A stretch of 51,296 nucleotides of DNA from Clostridia bacterium (GTDB taxonomy: Bacteria; Bacillota; Clostridia; Oscillospirales; Acutalibacteraceae), in contig JAILMJ010000018.1 of NCBI GenBank assembly GCA_024692685.1, forward strand, positions 1 to 51,296, in the 5' to 3' direction. The position numbers and the translations under genes were made by a program. This document shows positions 6,564 to 14,979 of this stretch, piece after piece; within the stretch, counting starts at the first letter, position 1, and each line of letters opens with the position of its first letter. A model generated the notes under the pieces. That model was given only the letters and a program-made list of their open reading frames with translations, was not told the DNA's origin and did no database searches.

Positions 6564-7676
6564 ATGGCAAAACGCCGCTCCAACGGTGAGGGTCATTTCA
6601 AAAAGCACCCGAACGGTAAGTGGGAGTGGCAAGTTATGATAGGCCGTGATAAAAACGGCAAGCCAATAAGAAGGAGTTTTTATGCATTAACAAAAAAAGA
6701 AGCAAGAAGATTAGGCGAAGATTATATTGAGGAATACGGAAACGGATCAGGGAATCTAAACGGCTTTATATCATTTTCCGAGTGGGCAGACAAATGGTAT
6801 GCCTACATTGAAGGAACCGTTACAATTACAACCTATGAGAGTTATAAATATACTCTCAGAATACTCAAAGATTATTTCAAGGATACTCCAATCTGCGAAA
6901 TAAAAGCGATTGACATTGAAACAATGCTCAAAACAATGGCGATTGAAGGCAAGTCAACTTCTTACACTTCAAAAATACGCGGTATGCTTCACCAGATTTT
7001 CAGAAAAGCGGAAGCGAATGAAATGATAAGCAGAAACCCGGTCGCTTTAGCCGACAGACTCAGAAGACCCAGACAGCTCGGTGATGAAGAGGTCGCAAAG
7101 AAAGATTCGTTCACTGCAGATGAAATATTCAGATTGAATAAATATCTGCCGGATGACCGCGTAGGCTGGAGCATAAGACTGATGCTCGGAACCGGTATGA
7201 GAACCCAGGAACTTCTCGCGTTGCAGCCTGAGCACATAGCGCTTGACGGTTCGTGGATAAATATCCACCAAGCGGTGGTTATGCATAAAGGAACTGCTGT
7301 AATCGGTCCTACAAAAACAAAGGAAAGTTACAGAACAATCCCCGTCCCGCCGAATCTGCGCAAATACGCTGTCAAGATGCGAAATACCGACAGGGAGTTC
7401 TGCTGGTACGGCACAAAAACGCCGTTTATTAATCCGAGCACATTCCGGGATTATTTCAAAGAAGCCCTGGAAGAAATCGGCGGAGTAAGAATACTAACTC
7501 CACACTGCTGCAGACATACATATGTGTCTCAGTTGCAGTCGCAAGGAGTTGACATTGAAACGATTATGGCTATGACCGGTCACACGAAACTGCAGACTAC
7601 AGAAAGATATCTGCATGTTCAGAGTGAAACCAAGGATAATGCCGTTGCCCAACTCAATGTATTATTTGCTTCTTAA
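6564..7676 (+). CDS. int: Tyrosine recombinase / site-specific integrase
   Basis: A 370-residue phage-type integrase. An N-terminal arm-binding domain (1-58, basic, GKWEWQVMIGRD) precedes a core-binding SAM-like domain (about 68-165) and the catalytic domain. The active-site residues are Arg213 (GMRTQELL), probably Lys252, His314 and Arg317 (HCCRH), His340 (GHT) and Tyr349 (ERYLH). AGGAG lies 8 bases before the second ATG (6564), preferred over the ATG at 6558 (2 bases) and an upstream GTG. Two hairpins precede it (GTGCCA/TGGCGC at 6495-6518 and GCAAGT/ACTTGC just after). It points at the tRNA-Ala gene 165 bp downstream, its likely target. Confidence 0.92.
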   Translation: MAKRRSNGEGHFKKHPNGKWEWQVMIGRDKNGKPIRRSFYALTKKEARRLGEDYIEEYGNGSGNLNGFISFSEWADKWYAYIEGTVTITTYESYKYTLRILKDYFKDTPICEIKAIDIETMLKTMAIEGKSTSYTSKIRGMLHQIFRKAEANEMISRNPVALADRLRRPRQLGDEEVAKKDSFTADEIFRLNKYLPDDRVGWSIRLMLGTGMRTQELLALQPEHIALDGSWINIHQAVVMHKGTAVIGPTKTKESYRTIPVPPNLRKYAVKMRNTDREFCWYGTKTPFINPSTFRDYFKEALEEIGGVRILTPHCCRHTYVSQLQSQGVDIETIMAMTGHTKLQTTERYLHVQSETKDNAVAQLNVLFAS

Positions 7677-7723
7677 TGGAATTATTGCTTCTGATTGTAA
7701 AATTAAATAGATAATGTACCCAT

Positions 7724-7757
7724 AATAATTGCAGTAAAACGCAAAATAATTGCAGTA
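7724..7757. repeat. Two 13-bp direct repeats between int and tRNA (probable arm-type integrase sites)
   Basis: AATAATTGCAGTA occurs at 7724-7736 and again at 7745-7757, exactly 21 bp apart, about two helical turns. Short phased repeats between an integrase gene and its tRNA target are the usual form of arm-type integrase binding sites, so this is probably part of the right attachment site. Confidence 0.6.
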
Positions 7758-7841
7758 CAGACACAGAGAGCGCTTGAAAGGCAGCCAAAAGAGAAAACCC
7801 GCAAACCCTTTATATACAAGGATTTACGGATTATCTGAGAC

Positions 7842-7917
<76 letters not shown>

Positions 7918-7929
7918 AAAGGCATAGGT

Positions 7930-7958
7930 ATAATAACACAATATCTTTTAAAAATCAA
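7930..7958 (-). promoter_or_regulatory. Promoter of tRNA-Ala
   Basis: On the minus strand TTGATT (7953-7958) and TATTAT (7930-7935) are separated by 17 bp and end 12 bp before the tRNA 5' end. Confidence 0.65.
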
Positions 7959-8084
7959 GAGTTTTTTTCTCAAAATCATATTGCAGCTTCAGGTTTGCGA
8001 CAGATATGTTACAAAGAGAATAAAAAAGTTGTATGTTTAAACCAAATGCGGAACAAAAGGCAGAAAAAAAGAACTTAATAACTG

Positions 8085-8258
8085 TTATTTCAAATCAAAC
8101 CGGAATTTGCCGTTACCGCATTTTCCGTCGGTTTCGATGATTATATAAACCGTTCCGTCAGGCAAATTATCTGTTACCGATTCAGTCTCATCTCCTGATT
8201 TGACAGAACAGAGCGCGGATTTTCCGTTACCGCAATCATAAGAAATAACCGGCTCGCC
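8085..8258 (-). pseudogene. Remnant of a secreted/lipoprotein-like gene (C-terminal fragment)
   Basis: An open frame of 57 codons with no start codon, preceded by a stop. It reads like a real protein tail with two similar motifs, DCGNGKSALCS and KCGNGKFRF, around LPDGTVYIIIETDG, suggestive of a beta-rich extracytoplasmic domain. The trpB2 terminator hairpin overlaps its 5' end. Probably a truncated gene next to the tRNA insertion hot spot. The rest of 7959-8084 shows nothing recognisable. Confidence 0.35.
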
Positions 8259-8274
8259 TTAACAGCGGGCCGGT
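8248..8274 (-). terminator. Terminator downstream of trpB2
   Basis: Arms ACCGGCCCGC and GCGAGCCGGT (minus strand) pair over 10 bp with one wobble and are followed by TATTTCTT. A second perfect 7-bp hairpin, ATCAGGT/ACCTGAT (8293-8311), lies between it and the trpB2 stop codon. Confidence 0.6.
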
Positions 8275-8331
8275 CTGGTTTTGCTGTGATATATCAGGTG
8301 ATAGACCTGATTTGCTATTTCGGTTAACTTA

Positions 8332-9702
8332 TCAGTCAATCTTCGGGAGGGTGGCAACACTTGCCTTAATCTCATCGTCTGTGGGAATATAGTCGCTCAT
8401 TGCTCCGTCGTTATATGCCTGATATGCAACCATATCAAAGTAACCTGTGCCGGTAAGGCCGAATACAATGTTCTTGGCTTCGCCGGTTTCGCGGCACTTG
8501 ATTGCTTCATCAACAGCCGCCTTAATGGCGTGTGAGCTCTCGGGAGCGGGAAGGGTTCCTTCAACTCTTGCAAACATTTCCGCTGCGGCAAAAACATCCG
8601 TCTGGATGGCAGAAGTTGCTTCAAGCAGACCGTCGGCGCGAAGCTGTGAAAGAACAGAACTCATGCCGTGATATCTCAAGCCGCCCGCGTGGTTGGGAGA
8701 GGGAATGAAGTTTGAGCCGAGAGTATACATCTTGGCAAGAGGACAAACCATACCGGTATCGCAAAAATCATATGCATAAGTGCCCCTTGTAAGGCTCGGG
8801 CAGGACGCGGGTTCAACAGCGATGATTCTGCAATCAAGTTCACCCTTAATCTTATCTCTCATAAACGGAGCGATGAGTCCGCCGAGGTTGGAGCCGCCGC
8901 CTGCGCAACCGATAATTATATCAGGCTTGATGTCATATTTTTTGAGAGCCGCCTCAGTCTCAAGGCCGATAATGCTCTGATGAAGGAGTACCTGATTAAG
9001 AACGCTGCCCAGAACATATCTGTAACCCGGGGTCGAGGTCGCAACTTCAACCGCCTCTGAAATTGCGCAGCCGAGGCTTCCCGTTGTGCCGGGATGAGCT
9101 TCAAGAATCTTTTTGCCTATCTGAGTTGAAGTCGAGGGAGAAGGAGTTACGGAAGCGCCGTAAGTTCTCATGACCTCGCGTCTGAAAGGCTTCTGCTCAT
9201 ACGAAACCTTAACCATATAAACTTTGCAGTCAAGGTCGAAATATGCGCATGCCATTGAAAGAGCCGTTCCCCACTGACCTGCTCCGGTCTCGGTTGTAAC
9301 ACCTTTGAGGCCCTGCTTTTTGGCATAGTAGGCCTGAGCAATTGCGGAATTAAGCTTATGCGAACCGCTTGTGTTGTTTCCTTCAAACTTATAATAGATA
9401 TGAGCCGGGGTATCAAGAGCCTTTTCAAGATAATATGCTCTTACGAGGGGTGAAGGACGGTACATCTTGTAGAAGTTGAAAACTTCTTCGGGAATTTCAA
9501 AATACGGGGTATCGTTGTCGAGTTCCTGCTTGATGAGCTCCTCACAGAATACGGGAGCAAGCTCCTCTGCCTTCATAGGCTGATGGGTTCCGGGATTGAG
9601 AAGCGGAGCCGGTTTGTTTTTCATATCGGCTCTGAGGTTATACCATGCGCGGGGAAGTTCGTCTTCAGTTAAATAGATTTTGTAGGGTATGTTGTTACTC
9701 AT
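8332..9702 (-). CDS. trpB: Tryptophan synthase beta-like protein TrpB2 (PLP-dependent)
   Basis: A 456-residue cytoplasmic enzyme of the TrpB2 branch, which joins indole to serine to make tryptophan. The PLP lysine is in GSHKLNSA (about 117), the catalytic-loop region is ETGAGQWG, and the phosphate-binding glycines are CAGGGSNLGG. The extended N-terminus (LTEDELPRAWYNLRAD) and length mark TrpB2 rather than TrpB1, which is near 400 residues. No trpA or other trp gene is next to it, so it may act as an indole-salvage synthase. GAAAGGA lies 8 bases before ATG. It is 150 bp downstream of the aro operon and has its own leader ORF. Confidence 0.93.
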   Translation of the reverse strand: MSNNIPYKIYLTEDELPRAWYNLRADMKNKPAPLLNPGTHQPMKAEELAPVFCEELIKQELDNDTPYFEIPEEVFNFYKMYRPSPLVRAYYLEKALDTPAHIYYKFEGNNTSGSHKLNSAIAQAYYAKKQGLKGVTTETGAGQWGTALSMACAYFDLDCKVYMVKVSYEQKPFRREVMRTYGASVTPSPSTSTQIGKKILEAHPGTTGSLGCAISEAVEVATSTPGYRYVLGSVLNQVLLHQSIIGLETEAALKKYDIKPDIIIGCAGGGSNLGGLIAPFMRDKIKGELDCRIIAVEPASCPSLTRGTYAYDFCDTGMVCPLAKMYTLGSNFIPSPNHAGGLRYHGMSSVLSQLRADGLLEATSAIQTDVFAAAEMFARVEGTLPAPESSHAIKAAVDEAIKCRETGEAKNIVFGLTGTGYFDMVAYQAYNDGAMSDYIPTDDEIKASVATLPKID

Positions 9703-9759
9703 AATTATTAATTCCTTTCAATTATTTCATTTTTTCTTTTTTCTGACAACAAACTCTTT

Positions 9760-9801
9760 TTATTCGGCGCGAATGCGCCAGCTCTTCGACATAATAACCA
9801 T
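9760..9801 (-). CDS. Leader peptide upstream of trpB2 (one Trp codon, internal hairpin)
   Basis: Thirteen codons (MVIMSKSWRIRAE) with a strong GGAGG 7 bases before ATG, 57 bp ahead of trpB2. The Trp codon lies at the base of a perfect hairpin inside the ORF (GGCGC/GCGCC around ATTC). A ribosome paused at Trp would keep that hairpin open. No T-run follows, so classical termination is not visible. A role in trpB2 control is inferred from position and composition. I see no promoter I would defend in the gap. Confidence 0.5.
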   Translation of the reverse strand: MVIMSKSWRIRAE

Positions 9802-9852
9802 AAGTTTTCCTCCGTTGCAATTTGTTTATTCAAAGAATACGTTGCGCAAAGG

Positions 9853-10290
9853 TCAACGGTTCTCAAAATACGATTTCAATGATTTTATTGCGAGGGAATA
9901 ACCCTCAAAGCCGTAACCGGCGAAGGTTTTTATACAAGCCATTCCGGCGTAGGAAATCTGCCTGAATTCTTCCCTTTTCGTGATATCCGACAGGTGGACC
10001 TCAACCGCGGGCAGATTGACCGCTTTAAGAGCGTCATATATAGCAATACTGGTATGGGTGTAAGCGGCGGGATTTATGACAATACCGTCAAATATACCGT
10101 ATGCGGACTGGATTTTATCAACTATATCACCCTCGTGATTGGACTGAAAGCATTCAACTTCGTCGCCGCCTGAGCCGGCTTCCTTTTTTATGTATTCGAG
10201 GAGGTCTTTATAAGAGCCGTTACCGTAAATGCCGGGCTCTCTTATGCCGAGCATATTGATATTCGGCCCGTTTATAACAAGTATTTTCAT
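9853..10290 (-). CDS. aroQ: 3-dehydroquinate dehydratase, type II
   Basis: A 145-residue enzyme converting 3-dehydroquinate to 3-dehydroshikimate, step 3 of the shikimate pathway. Type II features are clear: NGPNINMLGIREPGIYG with the catalytic Tyr22, a SNHEGDIVD stretch, INPAAYTHTS with the key His, and VEVHLSDITKREEFR. The length is normal for this dodecameric class. Its ATG overlaps the aroE/K stop by 4 bp (ATGA), so translation is coupled. It is the last gene of the aro operon. Confidence 0.96.
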   Translation of the reverse strand: MKILVINGPNINMLGIREPGIYGNGSYKDLLEYIKKEAGSGGDEVECFQSNHEGDIVDKIQSAYGIFDGIVINPAAYTHTSIAIYDALKAVNLPAVEVHLSDITKREEFRQISYAGMACIKTFAGYGFEGYSLAIKSLKSYFENR

Positions 10291-11519
10291 CTTTCAAGCC
10301 TCCCGACTGTTCTGATAACTTCCGAAGCAACCGTTTCAGGCGATGAATCCGACCTGACTGTTACATCTGAAAATTTGCGATAAAGAAGGTCTCTTTTCTT
10401 GAAAAGCGCTTTAATTCCCTCGGCTTTGGTTATAGGTCTTCCGTCATCCGGCAGAGAATTCAAATCTCTGTCAAGCCTGATAATAATACCGTTCTGATGA
10501 AGGCAGGGGTAGTTTCTTTCAACCGTAACCGCCCCGCCTCCGGTAGCAATGACTGCGCCGGACTGTTTACCGAAATCCGAAAGAACTTCGCTTTCAAGTT
10601 TTCGGAAGGACGGCTCCCCTTCTTCCGTTATTATCTGAGCCGGTGTTTTTCCAGTTCTGTTTTTGATTTCTTCATCGGAATCAAGGACCTGTCTGCCGCT
10701 TATTCTGCCGATTTCACGGGCTACCGTTGTTTTTCCGCAACCCGGCATTCCTATGAGCACGATGTTTTCACTCGCCGCTGCCAGTTCAGTATGTATCTGA
10801 GATACAACCCGGTCGTCTATTGCTTTGCCGGTAAAGAGCTCCGCGCTTTTCTGGGCCTGGGCAACAAGCATATACAGACCGTTTTCACAGGGAATTTTCA
10901 ATTTCTCCGCCTGCATCAGCAATGCCGTTCTGCACGGATTATAAATCAGATCTATTACTCCTTCACAATGCGGAAAAAGGCTGAGGTCAACGGGTGACCG
11001 ACCGTTATCCGGATACATACCTACGGGTGTTGTATTAACTATAAACCGAGCGTCGCTGTGAAGCCGGAGGTTATCATAATTATTTTCCCCGGTCCTGCTT
11101 ATCACAACATAAGGCGAACCTATATTTTCGAGAGCCGCTCTTACGGCGCTTGAAGCGCCGCCGCTTCCGAGCACGAGGGTTTTTTTGCCCTTCATTCTCA
11201 TACCGCTTTTTTTCACAAGCTCAGTAAAGCCCGCAACATCGGTATTGCAGCCCTTGATTTCACCGCCTGAAGTTCTGACTACAGTATTTACGCTTCCGGT
11301 TTTTTCGGCCGTTTCACTCAGAGAGTCCATAAAAGGAATAACGGATTTTTTATACGGAACCGTAACATTAAGTCCGTCCCAGACATCACTTCTCAGAAAG
11401 CCTCCTATATCCTCCTCCTGCATTTCAAAGAGTTTATATGAATAATCCCCGAGACGCTTATGAATCTGCGGCGAATAGCTGTGGCCGAGTTTTTTACCTA
11501 TCAGTCCGCACCGAAGCAT
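10287..11519 (-). CDS. aroE/aroK: Fused shikimate dehydrogenase - shikimate kinase
   Basis: A 410-residue bifunctional protein. Residues 1-245 are AroE (dehydroshikimate to shikimate with NADPH): SYSPQIH for shikimate binding, NVTVPYK with catalytic Lys57, NTD (92-94) with catalytic Asp, and the LGSGGASSAV nucleotide loop (118-126). Residues 250-410 are AroK (shikimate to shikimate 3-phosphate with ATP): P-loop GMPGCGKT (257-264), then DSDEEI, the FRKLE region and the GGGAV motif. The two domains are joined without a long linker. The start is the ATG at 11519 (GLIGKKLGHS), one base after the pheA stop and preceded by GAGG inside pheA; longer upstream starts have no conserved sequence. Ends in a 4-bp overlap with aroQ. 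Confidence 0.95.
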   Translation of the reverse strand: MLRCGLIGKKLGHSYSPQIHKRLGDYSYKLFEMQEEDIGGFLRSDVWDGLNVTVPYKKSVIPFMDSLSETAEKTGSVNTVVRTSGGEIKGCNTDVAGFTELVKKSGMRMKGKKTLVLGSGGASSAVRAALENIGSPYVVISRTGENNYDNLRLHSDARFIVNTTPVGMYPDNGRSPVDLSLFPHCEGVIDLIYNPCRTALLMQAEKLKIPCENGLYMLVAQAQKSAELFTGKAIDDRVVSQIHTELAAASENIVLIGMPGCGKTTVAREIGRISGRQVLDSDEEIKNRTGKTPAQIITEEGEPSFRKLESEVLSDFGKQSGAVIATGGGAVTVERNYPCLHQNGIIIRLDRDLNSLPDDGRPITKAEGIKALFKKRDLLYRKFSDVTVRSDSSPETVASEVIRTVGRLER

Positions 11520-11520
11520 A

Positions 11521-12663
11521 TCAGAATACCTCGCTGTAACTGCCGAGATAGTTGAAACTTTCGCAGGCATCCGGCAATTCTCCGAGAAGCTGAATAAGCT
11601 CCGGCGAATATACCGGTGTATCAAGGTCAAAATAGAACATGAACTCAAATTCCCTGCCCGGCAGAGGACGGCTTTCAAGTTTATTCAGGTTTATTCCGAG
11701 AGCATAAAATCTTGACAGCAATTTATAAAGCGAACCCTGCTCGTGAGGAAGAGTCAGCATAATACTGGTTTTATCTGCGCCCGGGTATATTTCCATATTC
11801 TTTGATATACATATAAAGCGGGTGTAATTGTTATCGTTATTCTGAACGGAATCTCTGATACTTTCGAGGCCGTAATACTTGGTGCACTGTTTTGAAGCAA
11901 GGGCTGCGATATCCGGCCTGTCAGACTCGGAAACCATCTTTGCCGCAGAGGCGGTATTCTCACAGGGAATAACTCTCACTCCCTTCAGAGATGAAAGAAA
12001 TTCCGAACTCTGGGCAATGGCCTGTTCGTGAGAATATATCTCTTTTATATCCTCAATTTTCGTGCCCGGCTTTGCAAGCAGGTTGTGCTCAATTTTAATT
12101 CTGATGCTTCTAACAATATTGAAGTGATGGTTTATCATCAGGTCATAAACCGAATTTACCGAACCCGCGTAACTGTTTTCAACGGGAATAATACCGTAAC
12201 GGCAAAGGCCTTTTTCTATTGCAGAGAATACCGATTTGAAATCCGAGAAAAACATTATATTGGCATTACGCATAAGCTTTTCACAGGCAAACTGCGAATT
12301 GGCGCCTTCCACGCCCTGGCAGGCAACGCTTGCTCTGTCCGGAAACAGTTTGGGAGTGTTTTCAATTGCCGCCTGAATTTTATCCGTAAGTTCAGTGGTA
12401 TGATGAATGAGACGATTCTGATAACTGCGGCTAAGCTCCATAATAAGCGAGAAAAGAAGATATGAATAATCTCTTATATTTTCCGGGGAATTCTCCACAA
12501 CCGAATTGATTTTTTCTTTTTCTCTTTTTAAATCGAGAACAGGGATATTATTGGCTTTTTTGAATTGTGCTATCGCTGCGCTGACATCCATTCTTTCGGA
12601 AAAAAGATTTAATAATTCCTTGTCAATTGAATCAATCTGCTTACGGCAGTCTTCTATTTTCAT
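11521..12663 (-). CDS. pheA: Bifunctional chorismate mutase / prephenate dehydratase with ACT domain
   Basis: A 380-residue P-protein that makes phenylpyruvate from chorismate. Residues 1-85 are an AroQ-type chorismate mutase (IDSIDKELLNLFSERM, then DLKREKE). About 108-285 are the prephenate dehydratase domain (GVEGANSQFACEKL; IIPVENSYAGSVNSVYDLM; a TRF-like YTRFICIS). About 295-380 are an ACT domain with GSLYKLLSRF and the ESRP phenylalanine-binding motif, so feedback inhibition by phenylalanine is expected. AAAGGAG sits 7 bases before ATG, overlapping the end of aroC. It also supplies prephenate to TyrA encoded in the same operon. Confidence 0.95.
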   Translation of the reverse strand: MKIEDCRKQIDSIDKELLNLFSERMDVSAAIAQFKKANNIPVLDLKREKEKINSVVENSPENIRDYSYLLFSLIMELSRSYQNRLIHHTTELTDKIQAAIENTPKLFPDRASVACQGVEGANSQFACEKLMRNANIMFFSDFKSVFSAIEKGLCRYGIIPVENSYAGSVNSVYDLMINHHFNIVRSIRIKIEHNLLAKPGTKIEDIKEIYSHEQAIAQSSEFLSSLKGVRVIPCENTASAAKMVSESDRPDIAALASKQCTKYYGLESIRDSVQNNDNNYTRFICISKNMEIYPGADKTSIMLTLPHEQGSLYKLLSRFYALGINLNKLESRPLPGREFEFMFYFDLDTPVYSPELIQLLGELPDACESFNYLGSYSEVF

Positions 12664-12667
12664 ATTT

Positions 12668-13729
12668 TCACTCCTTTACCGATAACGCATCATAAACCGC
12701 AAGTGCCGCGGCCGCTTCAACACAGGGCACCGCTCTGGGAACAATACAGGGATCGTGGCGGCCTTTAATAACTATTTCCGTATCCCTGCCGTCTGAAAGA
12801 TCCACACTGTTCTGCTTAATTGCTATTGACGGCGTCGGCTTAACGGCAACCCTGAATGTCAGAGGCATACCGTTTGTTATTCCGCCTAGTATTCCTCCGC
12901 AGTTGTTTGTGCGTGTTTTCACCACACCGTCGCTGAAATAAAACTCGTCATTGTTTTCACTTCCGAACATCGCGGCAACTCCGAAACCCGCTCCGAATTC
13001 TATGCCCTTGACAGCCGGAATACCGAAAACCGCTTTGGAAATTCTGTTTTCCATTCCGTCAAAAACGGGATCGCCGATACCTGCCGGAATACCTGTGACA
13101 GCGCATTCAATAATACCGCCTACCGAATCTCCTTTTTCTTTTACTTCGGCTATGAGTTCCTGCATCCCTTCCCCTTGCTTATCATCAACAACGGGAAACG
13201 GTTTGCCGCCTGTGCTGCTTTCGAGTGTGCCGTTATCCATGACATTGCCTATCGAGAAAATTCTGGAAATAACCGAAATGCCTTTCTTTTCCAGCAAATC
13301 CTTGCAAATACCGCCCGCGATACACAGCGGAGCCGTAAGTCTGCCCGAAAAGTGGCCGCCCCCCGCTGCGTCCTGATAACCCGAATACTTTATCTGCGCG
13401 GTGTAATCCGCATGGCCGGGACGGGGAATATTCTTTATATTATCGTAATCCTGCGAACGGACATCGGTGTTGCGGATAATTGCCGTAATCGGAGTGCCGC
13501 AGGTAACACAGTCATCATTTAATCCGGATAAAAATTCGGGAATATCCGCCTCTTTTCGGGATGTTGACCAGGCTGCTCTGCCCGGCGCTCTTCTTTCGAG
13601 GAAACGTAAAAGGGCATCCAAATTGATTTTTTCGCCCGCCGGTATTCCTTCAAGAGTCATACCTATAGCCGGAGAATGAGACTGGCCGAAAACCGTCAGT
13701 CTTATATTTTCACCGTAACTGCTGCTCAC
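12668..13729 (-). CDS. aroC: Chorismate synthase
   Basis: A 353-residue FMN-dependent enzyme that removes phosphate from EPSP to give chorismate, the last common step. Family signatures are present: SYGENIRLTVFGQSHSPAIG at the N-terminus, RPGHADYTAQIKY with GGGHFSGR, RTNNCGGILGGITNG and the C-terminal RHDPCIVPRAVPCVEAAAAL. The length is typical for the short bacterial form. The start overlaps the aroA stop by 4 bp. Confidence 0.97.
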   Translation of the reverse strand: MSSSYGENIRLTVFGQSHSPAIGMTLEGIPAGEKINLDALLRFLERRAPGRAAWSTSRKEADIPEFLSGLNDDCVTCGTPITAIIRNTDVRSQDYDNIKNIPRPGHADYTAQIKYSGYQDAAGGGHFSGRLTAPLCIAGGICKDLLEKKGISVISRIFSIGNVMDNGTLESSTGGKPFPVVDDKQGEGMQELIAEVKEKGDSVGGIIECAVTGIPAGIGDPVFDGMENRISKAVFGIPAVKGIEFGAGFGVAAMFGSENNDEFYFSDGVVKTRTNNCGGILGGITNGMPLTFRVAVKPTPSIAIKQNSVDLSDGRDTEIVIKGRHDPCIVPRAVPCVEAAAALAVYDALSVKE

Positions 13730-14979
13730 ACCTCTGCCTCCAGACTTTCAAATTCTTCCCAAAATCCGGGAAATGATTTTGCCGTACAATCCGCATTGAG
13801 GATTTCAATTTTTCCTTTGCTGAAGAAGGAAAGTAATGCTGCCGCCATTGCAATTCTGTGGTCGCCGTAAGAATTGACTGTGCCTCCGTTTATTACGGGC
13901 TTACCGTAAATAAGCAGACCGTCATCCTTCTCAATCGCCTGCGCTCCAACTCCGTTAAGCATTTCCGAAACAGCGCTCAGTCTGTCAGACTCCTTGAAAC
14001 GCAGCCTTGAAGCGTTCGTGATTTCCGTTATACCGTTTGCTCCGGCAGCCAGAGCGGCTATGACAGGAACAAGGTCGGGAACATTGCGTGCGTCCACTGT
14101 ACAGGCGTTGAGTTGGCCTTTGCTGACATTTATGTCATTCCCCGTTACTTCAACTTTTGCGCCGAAAGCTCTGAGAATATCCGTTATCCTTCTGTCACCT
14201 TGAACGGATGAGATATTCAAATCTCTGACGGTTATACCCTTTTCCGACAGCGCGCCCATACACAGGAAAAACGAAGCGCCTGACCAATCGCGCTCAACTT
14301 TATAGCATTCCGGCGCGCGATATGATTGATTGCCGTAAATCAGATATCCATTATTTTTCTTTTCAAATTTAATACCGGAAAGCTTTATCATCTCTTCAGT
14401 CATTTTTATATAATCCAATGATTCCGTTGAACCGGTTATATTGATTTCGCTGTCACCCGGGAGCAGAGGCAGGGCAAACAGCAGTCCCGATATAAACTGC
14501 GAGGAAACATCTCCGGGCACTGTGTAACTTCCCGGTCTCAGTCTGCCCGAACATTTGAGAAGCGAGCCGTTTTTTTCGATACTCACACCGTTTTGCTCCA
14601 AGGCGTTTACCAATCCGTAAACCGGACGCCCGGGAAGTCTGCCTCTCATATTGAATACCGTTTCTCCTCCGATGGCGGCGGCAACGGGAAGCAGAAATCT
14701 GAGGGTGGAGCCGCTTTCGCCGCAATCGGTGTATCTGACGGTGTCCGTAAGCGGCTGAATACATCCGGCGGTGATTCTGTTATTGCCGAAAACTGTTTTT
14801 GCTCCAAGGGCATTCAGACAGTCAACTGTTGCGGAAATGTCATCCGGAAGACCCTCACACAAAATCGTGTTTTTTCCCTCTGTCAGAGCAGCGCATATCA
14901 GCGCTCTGTGAGCATAGGATTTTGAGGAAGGAACAGTTACCTGACCGCATCTGCGCGAAGACTTGATTTCATAATTCAT
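13726..14979 (-). CDS. aroA: 3-phosphoshikimate 1-carboxyvinyltransferase (EPSP synthase)
   Basis: A 417-residue enzyme adding PEP to shikimate 3-phosphate. Signatures: VPSSKSYAHRAL with the catalytic Lys (residue 20), ESGSTLRFLLP, the SRLRFKESDRL motif and GDHRIAMAAAL near the C-terminus. The ATG at 14979 has GGAGG 6 bases upstream and overlaps the aroB stop as ATGA; an upstream in-frame ATG at 15003 would add eight non-conserved residues. Residue ESGST in place of the class I L-F-LGNAGTA motif suggests a class II-like active site, which is often less glyphosate-sensitive; this is inference. Confidence 0.95.
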   Translation of the reverse strand: MNYEIKSSRRCGQVTVPSSKSYAHRALICAALTEGKNTILCEGLPDDISATVDCLNALGAKTVFGNNRITAGCIQPLTDTVRYTDCGESGSTLRFLLPVAAAIGGETVFNMRGRLPGRPVYGLVNALEQNGVSIEKNGSLLKCSGRLRPGSYTVPGDVSSQFISGLLFALPLLPGDSEINITGSTESLDYIKMTEEMIKLSGIKFEKKNNGYLIYGNQSYRAPECYKVERDWSGASFFLCMGALSEKGITVRDLNISSVQGDRRITDILRAFGAKVEVTGNDINVSKGQLNACTVDARNVPDLVPVIAALAAGANGITEITNASRLRFKESDRLSAVSEMLNGVGAQAIEKDDGLLIYGKPVINGGTVNSYGDHRIAMAAALLSFFSKGKIEILNADCTAKSFPGFWEEFESLEAEV

